Source of the DNA: Clostridia bacterium
Lineage (GTDB): Bacteria > Bacillota > Clostridia > Christensenellales > Aristaeellaceae
NCBI GenBank assembly: GCA_017501255.1
Contig: JAFVXE010000017.1
Span: 34,318-98,317, forward strand
DNA length: 64,000 nucleotides
Reading direction: 5' to 3'
Each line of letters begins with the position of its first letter. The first letter of the stretch is position 1. Under the pieces are notes generated by a model, which worked only from the letters and a program-made list of their open reading frames with translations, was not told where the DNA came from and did not search any database. Shown piece by piece: positions 17,298-26,943 of the stretch. The translations under genes were made by a program, and so were the position numbers.

Positions 17298-18494
17298 ATG
17301 ATTGATTACATCAATTCAAAAGATCAAAGTCGTTGTTGTGGTTGTCGTGCATGTGAGCAGGTTTGCCCCAAGGGTGCACTTGCTATGAAGCCGAATGATG
17401 AGGGATTTTTGTACCCTGATTTGGATACAGTGAAATGCATTCATTGTGGGCTATGTGATAAGGTTTGCCCAATGATGAACCGTCCAGAGGGAGTGACTCC
17501 GAAGAGCATCTATGCGGTACAGCACAACAGAGATGAAGTTTTAGAGAACAGTTCTTCCGGCGGTGTGTTTCGTTTGTTGGCTGATTATGTGATTGAGCAA
17601 GGTGGATGTGTAGTCGGTTGTGTGTGGAGCGAAGGTAACAGCCCAATATTGACCATTGCAGAAACGCATGATGCATTAAAGCCGATGCAGGGGTCTAAGT
17701 ACCTCAGCAGTGATACAACTGTTGTCTATAAGAAGGTTAAGGGATTACTAGAGAATGGCAAATTGGTTTTATTCACGGGTGCACCGTGTCAGTGTGCCGG
17801 TTTGTTAACATACTTGCGTAAGTCTTATGAAAACCTTTATACTGCAGATTTCTTGTGTCACGGTATGCCTTCGCAACAGATATTTGATGCATATCTTGGA
17901 AGTATAGAGAAACGCAGGAAAGGGAAAGTTTCAGATATCAAATTCCGTGATAAGTCACGCAGAGGTTGGGGATATTGTTTCTCATATTTCTGCAACGGAA
18001 AAAAGTATGCCGATGTAGGTATGACGAATCCGTATACATTCGGCTTTGTATCAGGTTATCTGAACCGGTATAGTTGCTATTCATGTCTTTTTACGGGTGA
18101 AAAGAGATTTACAGATTTTACATTCTGTGATTACTGGGGATATTTCGATTACGGAATCGGGGTAGATGGGAGCAAAGGAATTTCAGCGGTTTCCGTTAAT
18201 ACGGAGCGTGCAGTCCGGTTACAGCAGACACTCGCAGATCAGGCTACATGGATTCCAACAAAGATTGATCATGTGGCGGCTGAGAATCCCTCTATTCTGT
18301 ATGAAGAATATTGTGTTCCCCCTGAGATTAGGCGCAAAATATACCGTTTGGTTGATCAGGAGGGGTGGGAGCAGATTGAAAAGCAGTATCTTCGGATGAA
18401 ACATTATCACCTAAAAAAACTGTGGTATATGTTGCCGGTTGATATTGCTAGAGCATTAAAGCAAAAAATTGTTGTGTTTAATAATATAGATTGA
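17298..18494 (+). CDS. FrhB-like 4Fe-4S protein (F420 hydrogenase/dehydrogenase beta-subunit family)
   Basis: A 398-residue protein with two N-terminal 4Fe-4S motifs (C-C-G-C-R-A-C-E-Q-V-C-P and C-I-H-C-G-L-C-D-K-V-C-P, about residues 10-55), then the FrhB N and C domains: S-S-S-G-G-V-F, Q-G-S-K-Y-L-S-S, G-A-P-C-Q-C-A-G-L and a C-H-G-M-P-S segment. Family members bind flavin and move electrons; in polysaccharide clusters their role is unresolved. ATG 17298 follows GAAAGGAAAT; the longer reading from 17265 lacks a site. The preceding 120 bases hold no gene. Confidence 0.88.
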   Translation: MIDYINSKDQSRCCGCRACEQVCPKGALAMKPNDEGFLYPDLDTVKCIHCGLCDKVCPMMNRPEGVTPKSIYAVQHNRDEVLENSSSGGVFRLLADYVIEQGGCVVGCVWSEGNSPILTIAETHDALKPMQGSKYLSSDTTVVYKKVKGLLENGKLVLFTGAPCQCAGLLTYLRKSYENLYTADFLCHGMPSQQIFDAYLGSIEKRRKGKVSDIKFRDKSRRGWGYCFSYFCNGKKYADVGMTNPYTFGFVSGYLNRYSCYSCLFTGEKRFTDFTFCDYWGYFDYGIGVDGSKGISAVSVNTERAVRLQQTLADQATWIPTKIDHVAAENPSILYEEYCVPPEIRRKIYRLVDQEGWEQIEKQYLRMKHYHLKKLWYMLPVDIARALKQKIVVFNNID

Positions 18495-18607
18495 TTCTTG
18501 ACGAATATGTATGGCGATTTTCAGATTGATAGTCACACATTGAGGATGTGGGAAAGGAAGGAGGATGCGGGTTAGTAATTGAAAACAATAAATACCCGTG
18601 ATTTTTA

Positions 18608-19549
18608 ATGAGTAAACAGGTAGATATTATAGTAACAGTATACAATAAGGAGAATACAATTAAGCAATGTATAGATAGTATACTGGCACAAGAATATGAA
18701 AACATCAATGTAATAATCATTGATGATGGATCCACGGATAACTCCTACAGAATTTGTGCCCAATATGGTGATCCGAGAGTAAGACTATTTCATCAGAATA
18801 ATGCTGGAGTTGGAAAAGCACGAAATGCAGGAATAAGCAAAATATCCGGAGATAAGGTTGTGTTTGTTGACGCGGATGACTATGTATCCCCATTATACAT
18901 AAGTGATTTGATGAAATATAGCAAATATGATCTAGTTGTTCAAGGCTATATTTCTTGTTATGAAAATGGAACAGCGTGTAAAACAATGATTCCTCCAATG
19001 TGTCAGGTTGAATACCAGCAATATGGCGAGTTTTTGTTTAGAAAAGAAATTTATAGATACATGACAATGCTTTGGAATAAACTGTTTGACACTAAATTGA
19101 TAAAAGACAATAATTTGTCTTTTAGAGATATTTCTACAGGAGAAGATATATGCTTTATCTTTGATTATTTGGAGTATGCCAAGAAGATTTTTATTTCCGA
19201 AGATACCAATTATCATTATGTCTTAACCAAGGGATCGTTGTCTAGAAAGAGCATGCCAGACATTTGGGAAAGACAAAATGACATAAATAATTATTGTAGA
19301 AAAAATTTTTACCCGAACTATGGAGTAACTTGGGCAAACGTATTTGTAAGAGCTGCAAAGAGGACACTTGGCGAGGCTGCAGACAACAAGGAAAAATTTA
19401 ATCTACAGATTAATAAAATTCGAGATGATGCGAGTTTTAAGAAAGTAAAGATTAGTTATTTGCGAGGACATATTGAAAAACTACTTTTCATCTTGATTTT
19501 AAGTAGAAACAAATATGTTTTGTGGATGGTATTTCGATTTGTCAAATAA
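18608..19549 (+). CDS. GT2-family glycosyltransferase
   Basis: A 313-residue GT-A enzyme with V-D-I-I-V-T-V-Y-N-K-E-N-T-I, I-I-D-D-G-S-T-D-N-S, N-N-A-G-V-G-K-A-R-N-A-G and V-V-F-V-D-A-D-D (DXD). It is strongly AT-rich, like the rest of this half of the cluster. The 113 bases before it carry no gene. Confidence 0.92.
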   Translation: MSKQVDIIVTVYNKENTIKQCIDSILAQEYENINVIIIDDGSTDNSYRICAQYGDPRVRLFHQNNAGVGKARNAGISKISGDKVVFVDADDYVSPLYISDLMKYSKYDLVVQGYISCYENGTACKTMIPPMCQVEYQQYGEFLFRKEIYRYMTMLWNKLFDTKLIKDNNLSFRDISTGEDICFIFDYLEYAKKIFISEDTNYHYVLTKGSLSRKSMPDIWERQNDINNYCRKNFYPNYGVTWANVFVRAAKRTLGEAADNKEKFNLQINKIRDDASFKKVKISYLRGHIEKLLFILILSRNKYVLWMVFRFVK

Positions 19550-19633
19550 ATCTGCGGTAACAATCTAAGATTGTGTGTTGCAAAATAATTCCATGGTGAA
19601 AATCAGAGTTACTAAAAATCAAGAGGATTGCTG

Positions 19634-20830
19634 GTGATATATTCTATGACAAACAACGGAAAGTATTTTTTTTGTTTAGCTTTGCTCTTGCAGCCCTTAC
19701 TGCGACTGTATGGGTTACCCGGTATTGGCGGTACATTCGGTGACTATACTATTATTCTGGTAGTTCTTTATATCATTCTAAAGAAAAACTCACGGATTTC
19801 AAGAATTAATAGTGTGAGTGAAACTATCGAATTGCTACCGATTCTGATTTGTGTTACAGTAAATATTCTGTTCACATGGGATTTTTCGTTTGGTATTGGG
19901 AATCAGTTAATCTGTTGGATGAGAAATCTCCTTTACTATTTCGTACTTGTTTATGGTGTGAAAAGTTTTTATTCGATAGAGCATGGATATAAAGCGTATA
20001 GAATAATAGCATATGCATGTACACTCTTTTCAATGGTACAGACGGTTGCTTCATCTGTATTCAACATCTACATACCTGGACAATTTGGTTCGTTTGCGTT
20101 AACTGATTTAGCGGCACAAAGAGAAAACTATGATATATATTCTCATTATAACCTATTTCGTCCTGACTCATTTTTTACCGAACCTGCACATTATGCTACG
20201 TTCGTATCGGGGTTTATGATACTTTGCAGCTTACGAGAGGTGAATAAGAAAAATATTTTTGCGATGATTTTTTGTTCGTTCGGAGTATTATTATCTGGAT
20301 CAACTACTGGAATAGTTATGGTTACTTTCATTTGGGCTGGATGGCTTTTCCGAACACTAAGAAAGAAAAATAACATAAAATGGGTTTTCCCGACAGTGGT
20401 TTTGGCTATAGTTGCTTTGAGCATAGTTGCTAAATCGGACTCCTTCCAACTTATGATGAGCCGAACTTTTGATACGCAAGATGCACTGAATAGTAGGTTT
20501 AGTTGGATGGAAGAATTTGCAGTTCTTAACACTCCTCTAGATTGGTTGTTTGGAAAAGGAAATTCAAACGATGCAATCAAACTTATGGGATGGCTTCCGG
20601 GTTGGCCAATGATTCTGGTGGAATATGGAATTATTGGACTCTTCTTATTTATTAGTTCGTATTTGTTGATGTTTTTTCATGTTAATAGATTTGGAAAAAA
20701 TATACTATTATTTTTTATCGTATTGGGCATGGGAACAGAAGTTGTTGCGGATATGTATATTCTCGTTATATTGCCATTTGTGATTAATAGCAATTCTGTT
20801 AGTGAGACAAAAAGGATATCGACCACATAG
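19634..20830 (+). CDS. O-antigen polymerase/ligase-like membrane protein (Wzy-like)
   Basis: A 398-residue hydrophobic protein with about ten to twelve membrane spans and one larger external loop in the second half (around F-R-P-D-S-F-F-T-E-P-A-H-Y-A-T-F), the usual pattern of Wzy polymerases, where sequence similarity is low. GTG 19634 is picked because AGAGG lies 7 bases upstream; TTG 19628 and ATG 19646 are alternatives. Together with the flippase at 23369 it gives a Wzx/Wzy-type export route. Confidence 0.75.
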   Translation: MIYSMTNNGKYFFCLALLLQPLLRLYGLPGIGGTFGDYTIILVVLYIILKKNSRISRINSVSETIELLPILICVTVNILFTWDFSFGIGNQLICWMRNLLYYFVLVYGVKSFYSIEHGYKAYRIIAYACTLFSMVQTVASSVFNIYIPGQFGSFALTDLAAQRENYDIYSHYNLFRPDSFFTEPAHYATFVSGFMILCSLREVNKKNIFAMIFCSFGVLLSGSTTGIVMVTFIWAGWLFRTLRKKNNIKWVFPTVVLAIVALSIVAKSDSFQLMMSRTFDTQDALNSRFSWMEEFAVLNTPLDWLFGKGNSNDAIKLMGWLPGWPMILVEYGIIGLFLFISSYLLMFFHVNRFGKNILLFFIVLGMGTEVVADMYILVILPFVINSNSVSETKRISTT

Positions 20831-20880
20831 AAAAGCGAACGTTATTTATGGCCAGAAAGAAGATTGGTGGATAATAGGCG

Positions 20881-21873
20881 ATGTTTGATGTTTTGATCTC
20901 TATTGTTATTGCAACTTATAATGCTGAACAATATATATCGAATTGTATTGACAGCATACTGAAACAAACACACAAGAAATTTGAACTCATTATTGTGAAT
21001 GATGGTAGTGTTGATAGCACAGCAGTTATTTGTAATGAATATGCAGCCAGAGACAGTAGAATTAAGGTCTTTCATCAAGATAATCACGGTGTTGGGTTTG
21101 CACGAAACAAAGGGTTAGCTAACGCTTCTGGAGAATACGTTACATTTATCGATTCCGATGATGAAGTTTCCGATAAATATTTAGAAAGATTGTTGCTACC
21201 ATGTATGAAGAATCATGCGGATATCTCCGTATGCTTGTACCAATATGTAAGCAAGGACGAAGAGTATACTCCGGTAATAACTGGAGAATATTGTATTTTA
21301 AGCGTGGACTATCATATTTTGCAAGCAAAAATCATTGGCAGATGTTGCGGTACGTTGATTAATAAAAAACTACTGAATGAAGTTTTTTTTGATACAGATT
21401 TATTTGTTGGTGAAGATTTGCTTTTTTTCTGCAAAGCATTAAGCCACGCAGAAAAGATTTCTATCACAGAGGATCAACTGTATTGTTACAATATATATGA
21501 TGAGTCATCATATAGTGGAACTTACAATGAAAAAAAATTCACTGAAATAATTTCGTGGAATCGTGTACTTGCGCTTTTCCAAGACAAATCGGAAATATTT
21601 AGAAATACACTATATAGACTGTATGGTTGGATTCTGTTAAATAATATTTTGAGAATGGAAGAATCCAATTACATTAATCAGTCTCATCGGAAATTATGTT
21701 TAAGCCAACTTAGAAAAATGACTAAATATGTCTTTGGTTTTTGCCGCGGAGGTGGAAAAAGAAGTGTTGCTATGTACCCGGTATATCTTGTTACTAGTAT
21801 GTCACCCAAAATGGGATATATTATGTTTAGCCGATTAATGTGGATGAAACATAGCATAAGAAAAAACAAATGA
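20881..21873 (+). CDS. GT2-family glycosyltransferase
   Basis: A 330-residue GT-A enzyme: I-S-I-V-I-A-T-Y-N-A-E-Q-Y-I, I-I-V-N-D-G-S-V-D-S-T, N-H-G-V-G-F-A-R-N-K-G and Y-V-T-F-I-D-S-D-D-E-V. It is the third GT2 in the locus, so with the GT4 a repeat unit of about four or five sugars is suggested. The C-terminal part is long and basic, possibly membrane-associated. Confidence 0.92.
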   Translation: MFDVLISIVIATYNAEQYISNCIDSILKQTHKKFELIIVNDGSVDSTAVICNEYAARDSRIKVFHQDNHGVGFARNKGLANASGEYVTFIDSDDEVSDKYLERLLLPCMKNHADISVCLYQYVSKDEEYTPVITGEYCILSVDYHILQAKIIGRCCGTLINKKLLNEVFFDTDLFVGEDLLFFCKALSHAEKISITEDQLYCYNIYDESSYSGTYNEKKFTEIISWNRVLALFQDKSEIFRNTLYRLYGWILLNNILRMEESNYINQSHRKLCLSQLRKMTKYVFGFCRGGGKRSVAMYPVYLVTSMSPKMGYIMFSRLMWMKHSIRKNK

Positions 21874-21890
21874 TTGCGAGTGATTTATGA

Positions 21891-22799
21891 ATGAATATAA
21901 AAAAATTTTTGATTAAAGCATATGAAGAGATTTATGGCATTCCCCTCATAGTGAAATGCTTTTGGACAAAAGTTATGTTTCCTCAAGAAACAATAGTATT
22001 AAAAGGTTTCTTTATATGGAAAAAATGGAAAATTGCGAATTTCAACTGGGGAGATGATATAAATTTATATTTTTTCAAAGAAGTTACGGGGAAAAGAGTG
22101 GTTCTTCTACCAGATACAAAATTAGCGAAATGTTTTTCTTTGGAGAATTATCTTTGTATTGGCAGTACAATTATGTCTTTTGATATGCGAAATACAGTAG
22201 TATGGGGAACGGGGCTACTAAATGATAAAATGGATTTTAGGCTCAAATCGAAGCCCAAAAAGATTCTGGCTGTTCGTGGTCCATTAACAAGAAGATGGTT
22301 GATGGAACAAGGAGTTGAATGCCCAGAAGTGTACGGAGATCCTGCACTTCTTCTTCCTCTTTTTTATCACCCTACCACATCATCTTGTTACCGAATTGGT
22401 GTTATTCCCCATTACAAAGATTTGAATAATCCTGTTGTGAAGAAAATCTCGAATCAAGATGGCGTAAAACTTATAAGAATTAGTGAGTATAATGACTGGC
22501 ATGATTTTATCAATCAAATCAATTCATGCGATTCTATTGTATCGTCTTCACTTCATGGGATAATAGTATCTGAAGCTTACAAGAAACCTGTTGTTTGGGC
22601 AAAGTTTCGAGGAAGTGAATATGTGCCTGGCTGGGATTTTAAGTTTCATGATTATTTTGAATCTGTAAAAAAAGAAAATGTACTCCCTATAGACATTGAT
22701 GAAGCAACCACTATTGAGGAATTAGAGGAAAGGGCAATGAAATGGAGTCCTGGCAATATCGATATAGAAAAACTTAAAAATTCTTGCCCCTTTTGGTGA
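21891..22799 (+). CDS. Second polysaccharide pyruvyl transferase-family protein
   Basis: A 302-residue protein with the short-form PS_pyruv_trans pattern: F-N-W-G-D-D-I-N (residues about 44-51), C-I-G-S-T-I-M, V-W-G-T-G-L-L, A-V-R-G-P-L-T-R, Y-G-D-P-A-L-L-L-P, and V-S-S-S-L-H-G-I-I-V-S-E-A-Y. It differs clearly from the longer family member at 16090, so the polymer may carry two pyruvyl-type modifications, or one protein may have another role. Confidence 0.85.
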   Translation: MNIKKFLIKAYEEIYGIPLIVKCFWTKVMFPQETIVLKGFFIWKKWKIANFNWGDDINLYFFKEVTGKRVVLLPDTKLAKCFSLENYLCIGSTIMSFDMRNTVVWGTGLLNDKMDFRLKSKPKKILAVRGPLTRRWLMEQGVECPEVYGDPALLLPLFYHPTTSSCYRIGVIPHYKDLNNPVVKKISNQDGVKLIRISEYNDWHDFINQINSCDSIVSSSLHGIIVSEAYKKPVVWAKFRGSEYVPGWDFKFHDYFESVKKENVLPIDIDEATTIEELEERAMKWSPGNIDIEKLKNSCPFW

Positions 22800-22838
22800 T
22801 AAAAGGATTATTATGAACTGATAGGTGGAGATTGGGTA

Positions 22839-23372
22839 ATGCTTTACAGAAAAATAATAAATGAGATAAAAGTTAAGAAGATAAAAAGTAAGCTTATGGC
22901 CTGTGGTTCGCATGTATATATTGATCCAACAAGCATTTTTTCAAATGCAAATGCCATTTCTATTGGTGACTATGTTCATATACAACCAAACTGTTGCTTT
23001 TATGGTGGTGGCAGAATAGAAATTGGGAATGGATGCATATTTGCACATGATGTGCAGGTGTTATCTCAAAACCACCTGTATGATGCAGAAGATTTAGAAT
23101 ATATCCCATACGATACCAGATTCATAGATGGAGCGGTAATGATTGGAGAGTATGTTTGGGTTGGTGCACGGGTTACCATTTTGCCTGGTGTGAATATTGG
23201 AAAAGGAGCCGTAATTGGTGCGGGAGCCGTCGTAACCAAAGATATTCCGGCCTATGCTGTAGCAGCCGGAAATCCATGCAAGATTATTAAGTATAGAAAT
23301 AAGAACAGATTTGATTTGTTATATGAGCAAGATAGAGGATATATCAAAAAGGTGAAATATAGTAATTTATGA
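22839..23372 (+). CDS. Hexapeptide-repeat acyltransferase
   Basis: A 177-residue left-handed beta-helix protein of the LbetaH acyltransferase group. Isoleucine-glycine hexapeptides run from about residue 40 to 150 (I-S-I-G-D-Y-V-H-I, I-E-I-G-N-G-C-I-F, V-N-I-G-K-G-A-V-I-G-A-G-A-V-V), followed by the standard A-A-G-N-P-C-K-I-I-K tail. It probably O- or N-acetylates the glycan. It overlaps the flippase start by four bases. Confidence 0.92.
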   Translation: MLYRKIINEIKVKKIKSKLMACGSHVYIDPTSIFSNANAISIGDYVHIQPNCCFYGGGRIEIGNGCIFAHDVQVLSQNHLYDAEDLEYIPYDTRFIDGAVMIGEYVWVGARVTILPGVNIGKGAVIGAGAVVTKDIPAYAVAAGNPCKIIKYRNKNRFDLLYEQDRGYIKKVKYSNL

Positions 23373-24865
23373 AACAAGTACATCACATAAATAAAAGTTA
23401 TAGAAATCTTATCTCTATTATATTAATGGTTTGTTTCACTTTGATGACACAGATTATTTCTCTTGGAAAATCATCTGTTGTTGCGGGAATGTTTGGTGTG
23501 TCCAGTGAAATGGATGCATACAATTTTTCATCAAGTATTATCACATTTATATTTGGCTTTTTCTCTGCAGGTATAACAACAATTATTATTCCTAGTTATA
23601 TCCATGACAAGGATAGGAGATATGCCGATACATTTATTACGTTTGTATTTGGCGTAGTTTTGTTGTTGTCATCACTATTAGTTATTTCGAAAGATTTTCT
23701 GATAGGAGTTATTAGTGGCAGAGAACAAAAATTTGTTCAAACAGCTGGTAATCTACTGACTATATTGATAATAGGCCAATTATTCGCCACTTTCTCAAGT
23801 GTGACCGCGGCTTTTTTTCAATGTATAGATAGATTTATTATTCCCAAAATAATTGCATTTATTGTTCAGGCGTTTGTTGTAATATTTCTTTTGGTATTTG
23901 CCCATGTCACAATATATCAATATGCTGCTATCATTTGCGGAGGAATGATAGTTGGCTCTATAATTGATATAGTTGCAGCACTGATTTGCGGTTGGAGATA
24001 TAAGCTTCAGACAGGATTCAATACTGTTGAATTCCAAAAAATGCTTAAGGCTTTTTCGCCAATACTAATGAGTACGGGAATATATCAATTATCTTTATTT
24101 ATAGATTCATCAATAGCGTCCCGGTTGGATGCAGGAAACCTGTCCATCTTAAATTATTCTGGCCAAATTTCGGGTATGATAAATTCAGCAGTAATTGGAA
24201 ACCTGTTGGTTTACAGTTATCCCAAAATCGTAGCCAAGGCAGAAACTCCTGAGAAACGCAAGTATTTGTTTGGTAGCATTGCTTTTTTTCATATGATAGT
24301 ATGTTTGATTATTTGTGGCTTTTCAGTGATAGGAAAAGAAGGGGTTTCACTTATTTTTGAACATGGAAAATTTGATGCTACAGCTTCACAATCAGTTTAT
24401 ATGTGTGCGCTTCTATATATAATAGGTCAGCAAACCAATATAGTTAGGGACTTGATGTATAGATTTTTTTATGCCAAAGGTAACACGAGAGTGCCAGCCA
24501 TTAATGGTATGATTGTAAGTATTGTTAACATTGTAATAAGTATGCTGATGGTTCAATTTATTGGCATTTACGGAATTGTTGTTGGAACAATTTTGGCATC
24601 ATCTGTATCACTGATTGTTATTCTATACAAATTCAAGGTAGAGTATGATCCGGAAATTTCATATTTTAAGGAGTTGTTTTCCCTACTGAAGAACATTATT
24701 GTGACAGTTATAACGATTGGCGTAGTTCTCTTTAGTAAAATACTGCTAAGAATAGATAATGATTTGATATCTATCTTGATATTCGGGATAGAGGCGGTTA
24801 TTGTTTTTCTTTCATTAATGTATATGTTTTCTAAAGATACTTTGAAATTTGCTAAGAGCATGTAA
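23369..24865 (+). CDS. MurJ/MviN-type polysaccharide flippase (Wzx-like)
   Basis: A 498-residue integral membrane protein with about 14 spans. G-M-F-G-V-S-S-E-M-D-A-Y-N in helix 1-2 and S-R-L-D-A-G-N-L-S-I-L-N-Y are characteristic of the MurJ branch of the MOP superfamily. As last gene of the cluster it most likely flips the lipid-linked repeat unit rather than lipid II. Translationally coupled to the acyltransferase. Confidence 0.88.
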   Translation: MKQVHHINKSYRNLISIILMVCFTLMTQIISLGKSSVVAGMFGVSSEMDAYNFSSSIITFIFGFFSAGITTIIIPSYIHDKDRRYADTFITFVFGVVLLLSSLLVISKDFLIGVISGREQKFVQTAGNLLTILIIGQLFATFSSVTAAFFQCIDRFIIPKIIAFIVQAFVVIFLLVFAHVTIYQYAAIICGGMIVGSIIDIVAALICGWRYKLQTGFNTVEFQKMLKAFSPILMSTGIYQLSLFIDSSIASRLDAGNLSILNYSGQISGMINSAVIGNLLVYSYPKIVAKAETPEKRKYLFGSIAFFHMIVCLIICGFSVIGKEGVSLIFEHGKFDATASQSVYMCALLYIIGQQTNIVRDLMYRFFYAKGNTRVPAINGMIVSIVNIVISMLMVQFIGIYGIVVGTILASSVSLIVILYKFKVEYDPEISYFKELFSLLKNIIVTVITIGVVLFSKILLRIDNDLISILIFGIEAVIVFLSLMYMFSKDTLKFAKSM

Positions 24866-25113
24866 TTAGCTGTGACCGCTCGTCGAAACTAGAAGTTCAC
24901 AATTCTGCTGGAATTTTTATCAACAACTCTCAATCTGCCTGTAATATGTTACTTAATTGATAACACCTCTGTCTTCTACTGGATTATCGCATTCTTCTGA
25001 TATATATTGTGTGTTACCCAAAATCAAAGACTAAACATATGTTAAATTATGACGGAAGATCTTCGCAAGTGAGAACCAAATCTCACCTGCGGAGGTTGCT
25101 GCTTATTGTTGAA
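24866..25113. other. Gene-free segment between flippase and IS element
   Basis: No coding region seen. A hairpin at 25064-25091 (CGCAAGTGAGA with TCTCACCTGCG) could end the cluster transcript, but there is no clear T-run. Confidence 0.5.
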
Positions 25114-25149
25114 TGTCAAGTAAAATTGACCCACTTTTTCGTTGAATTC

Positions 25150-25197
25150 TGACCCACCCTAGCACCGTGAAACTGGTTTGCTAAGGTGGGTCATTTT
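25150..25197 (+). terminator. Terminal-repeat hairpin acting as terminator
   Basis: TGACCCACCCTAGCA (25150-25164) pairs with TGCTAAGGTGGGTCA (25179-25193) and is followed by TTTTT. It would block transcription entering the element from the polysaccharide side. Confidence 0.7.
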
Positions 25198-25241
25198 TAT
25201 ATGTCAATCCTGATTTTTACACTGTGAATTGACCCACCCCG

Positions 25242-25684
25242 TTAATGAGTTACTATCTGATACCCATCAGCCGACAACGATGTCCGATCGATCAGGATCG
25301 TTCTCGTTGATGAATCTAATGTAATGTACCTGCTTAGTGTTAAAAGCCGGTCGTTAATCAGTTCATGAACCAGTTTTTCCATTGCCGCAGGCCTGTCATC
25401 GGCGGCAGAAATATCACGCCTTGTTCTTGTGATCATAGCTGTACTGCACAATTCGTCCAAATCCATGAAAACATCGTCTGCCGCGCTTGTCACGGGTTCC
25501 ACAAACCGATCTGTATCTGGATCATAAGTATACTGCCCGCATTCCCTGATACGGTTCATCACAAAGTATGGGTGTTTGATGCCATACCTGCTCCGCAGGA
25601 AATCATATGCGATGTCCTGCCGTCGGAATTATACTGCCGGACAATCTCCGGAAACGCGTCCTCGCCAATGATTGTTTTACTCAT
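25242..25684 (-). pseudogene. IS21-associated small gene, frameshifted
   Basis: From ATG 25684, behind a GGAGG site, the minus strand reads M-S-K-T-I-I-G-E-D-A-F-P-E-I-V-R-Q-Y-N-S-D-G, then the frame breaks near 25617. The next frame continues D-I-A-Y-D-F-L-R-S-R-Y-G-I-K-H-P-Y-F-V-M-N-R-I-R to the stop at 25242. One missing base restores a continuous protein of about 147 residues. The function is unknown; the repeated F-L-R-S-R-Y-G-I-K pattern suggests a helical, possibly DNA-binding, protein. It is the last gene of the element. Confidence 0.7.
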
Positions 25685-25694
25685 TCCGCACCTC

Positions 25695-26168
25695 CTATTG
25701 CGCGATGTCCCGGTCGATCAATTCAAAGGGCCATTCTTCATCGATATGTTCGCGCACGTATTCGTACGCCTCGTCCCTCAGGTCATTGGCAACAAGGACT
25801 TCCCAGTAAAGGGAACATGTCCGGTAAAGGCGGTTGGCCTTTTTCATCAGCTCCTCATATGTCGGCGGCTTCGGCGTCATTATCCCGCCCCGGTCGATGC
25901 CGTATTCCTCCAGCAGATATCTGCTTCCCTCTTCGTAAGACATCGTGGCAAGGGCTTTGCGGATCTCTTCATCATGCCTGTAAACATCAAGAAAATCCAT
26001 CGGGCGGCCGCCCTCGTATACAGCCATTGCCCCGTTTTCATGCACGCTGTTCCCATCTTTCACCCACTCACGCAGGGCTGCCCTTTCATCGTCCGTCATC
26101 GGCGTTACTTTTTCGTATTCTTTAAGCTCCTGCTTGAGGAAGCGTTTTCTTTCTTTATCTATCTTCAT
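25695..26168 (-). CDS. Unknown protein carried by the IS21-like element
   Basis: A 157-residue, charged, mostly helical protein of no recognised family. It begins M-K-I-D-K-E-R-K-R-F-L-K-Q-E and has a central E-N-G-A-M-A-V-Y-E-G-G-R-P-M-D-F-L-D-V-Y block. It starts 16 bases after the istB stop with an AAAGGTG site, and its own stop is 11 bases before the start of the next small gene, so it is part of the transposase operon. Many IS21 elements have only istA and istB, so this is cargo or an accessory factor. Confidence 0.7.
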   Translation of the reverse strand: MKIDKERKRFLKQELKEYEKVTPMTDDERAALREWVKDGNSVHENGAMAVYEGGRPMDFLDVYRHDEEIRKALATMSYEEGSRYLLEEYGIDRGGIMTPKPPTYEELMKKANRLYRTCSLYWEVLVANDLRDEAYEYVREHIDEEWPFELIDRDIAQ

Positions 26169-26184
26169 TTTACACACCTTTCAT

Positions 26185-26943
26185 TTAATACTCTTTTGGC
26201 CTTTTGACACGGTAGCTGTCGCCCGTTATACTCAGGATATGGCAGTGATGCACCAGGCGGTCCAGGATCGCCGTGGCTGCAAGCTTGCCGGTAAACAGCT
26301 CGTCCCATCTGCCCATCGGCAGGTTGGTCGTAATAATGAGGGAGTTCTTTTCATACCGCTGTCGGATCACTTGGAAGAAAAGGCTCTCTCTTTCTCTGTC
26401 CATTTTTACATATGACAATTCATCTATTATCAGCAGCGGAACCTTGTTCAGCTCTTCCAGCATTCCGCGCAGTTCCCCTTCCAGCATCTTTTCGTACAGA
26501 CGGTCAACAAGGTCTTTGGCATTGACAAAAAGCACCTTATATCCCGCATCGACGGCGTTCAAGCCGATCCCCGTTGCGATCATGCTTTTTCCGACCCCTG
26601 GCGGTCCGATGATGATGACGTTTTCACCTGCCTCAATGAAATCCAGCCCGCCCAGTTCCGTGATCTTGCCCTTATCCATGGTCTGGTTAAAGCCGTAATC
26701 AATATCCTCCAGCCGTTTCTCGGCCTCAAAACACGCCTCCTTGCGGAGCCTGTCCGTCCTTCTGCCGCGCTTCCCTTCTTCTTCGACGGCAAGGAGCCGG
26801 ATGAGGAAAGATTCATAATCCATGGAAGATGCTTCCGCTTCCAGGATCAGGTCGCGGTACTGCTCCCGCATGTCCACCAGCTTAAACTTCTTCATCATGG
26901 CTTCTATGTATTCAGCCTTTGTCTGATAAACTTGCTGTTTCAT
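26185..26943 (-). CDS. istB: IS21-family helper ATPase IstB
   Basis: A 252-residue AAA+ ATPase that activates the IstA transposase and targets insertion. Walker A is G-P-P-G-V-G-K-S-M and Walker B is L-L-I-I-D-E-L, with I-T-T-N-L-P-M-G-R-W sensor 1 beyond. ATG 26943 overlaps the istA stop (ATGA) and has GGAGGTG upstream. The length is normal and the frame intact. Confidence 0.92.
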   Translation of the reverse strand: MKQQVYQTKAEYIEAMMKKFKLVDMREQYRDLILEAEASSMDYESFLIRLLAVEEEGKRGRRTDRLRKEACFEAEKRLEDIDYGFNQTMDKGKITELGGLDFIEAGENVIIIGPPGVGKSMIATGIGLNAVDAGYKVLFVNAKDLVDRLYEKMLEGELRGMLEELNKVPLLIIDELSYVKMDRERESLFFQVIRQRYEKNSLIITTNLPMGRWDELFTGKLAATAILDRLVHHCHILSITGDSYRVKRPKEY

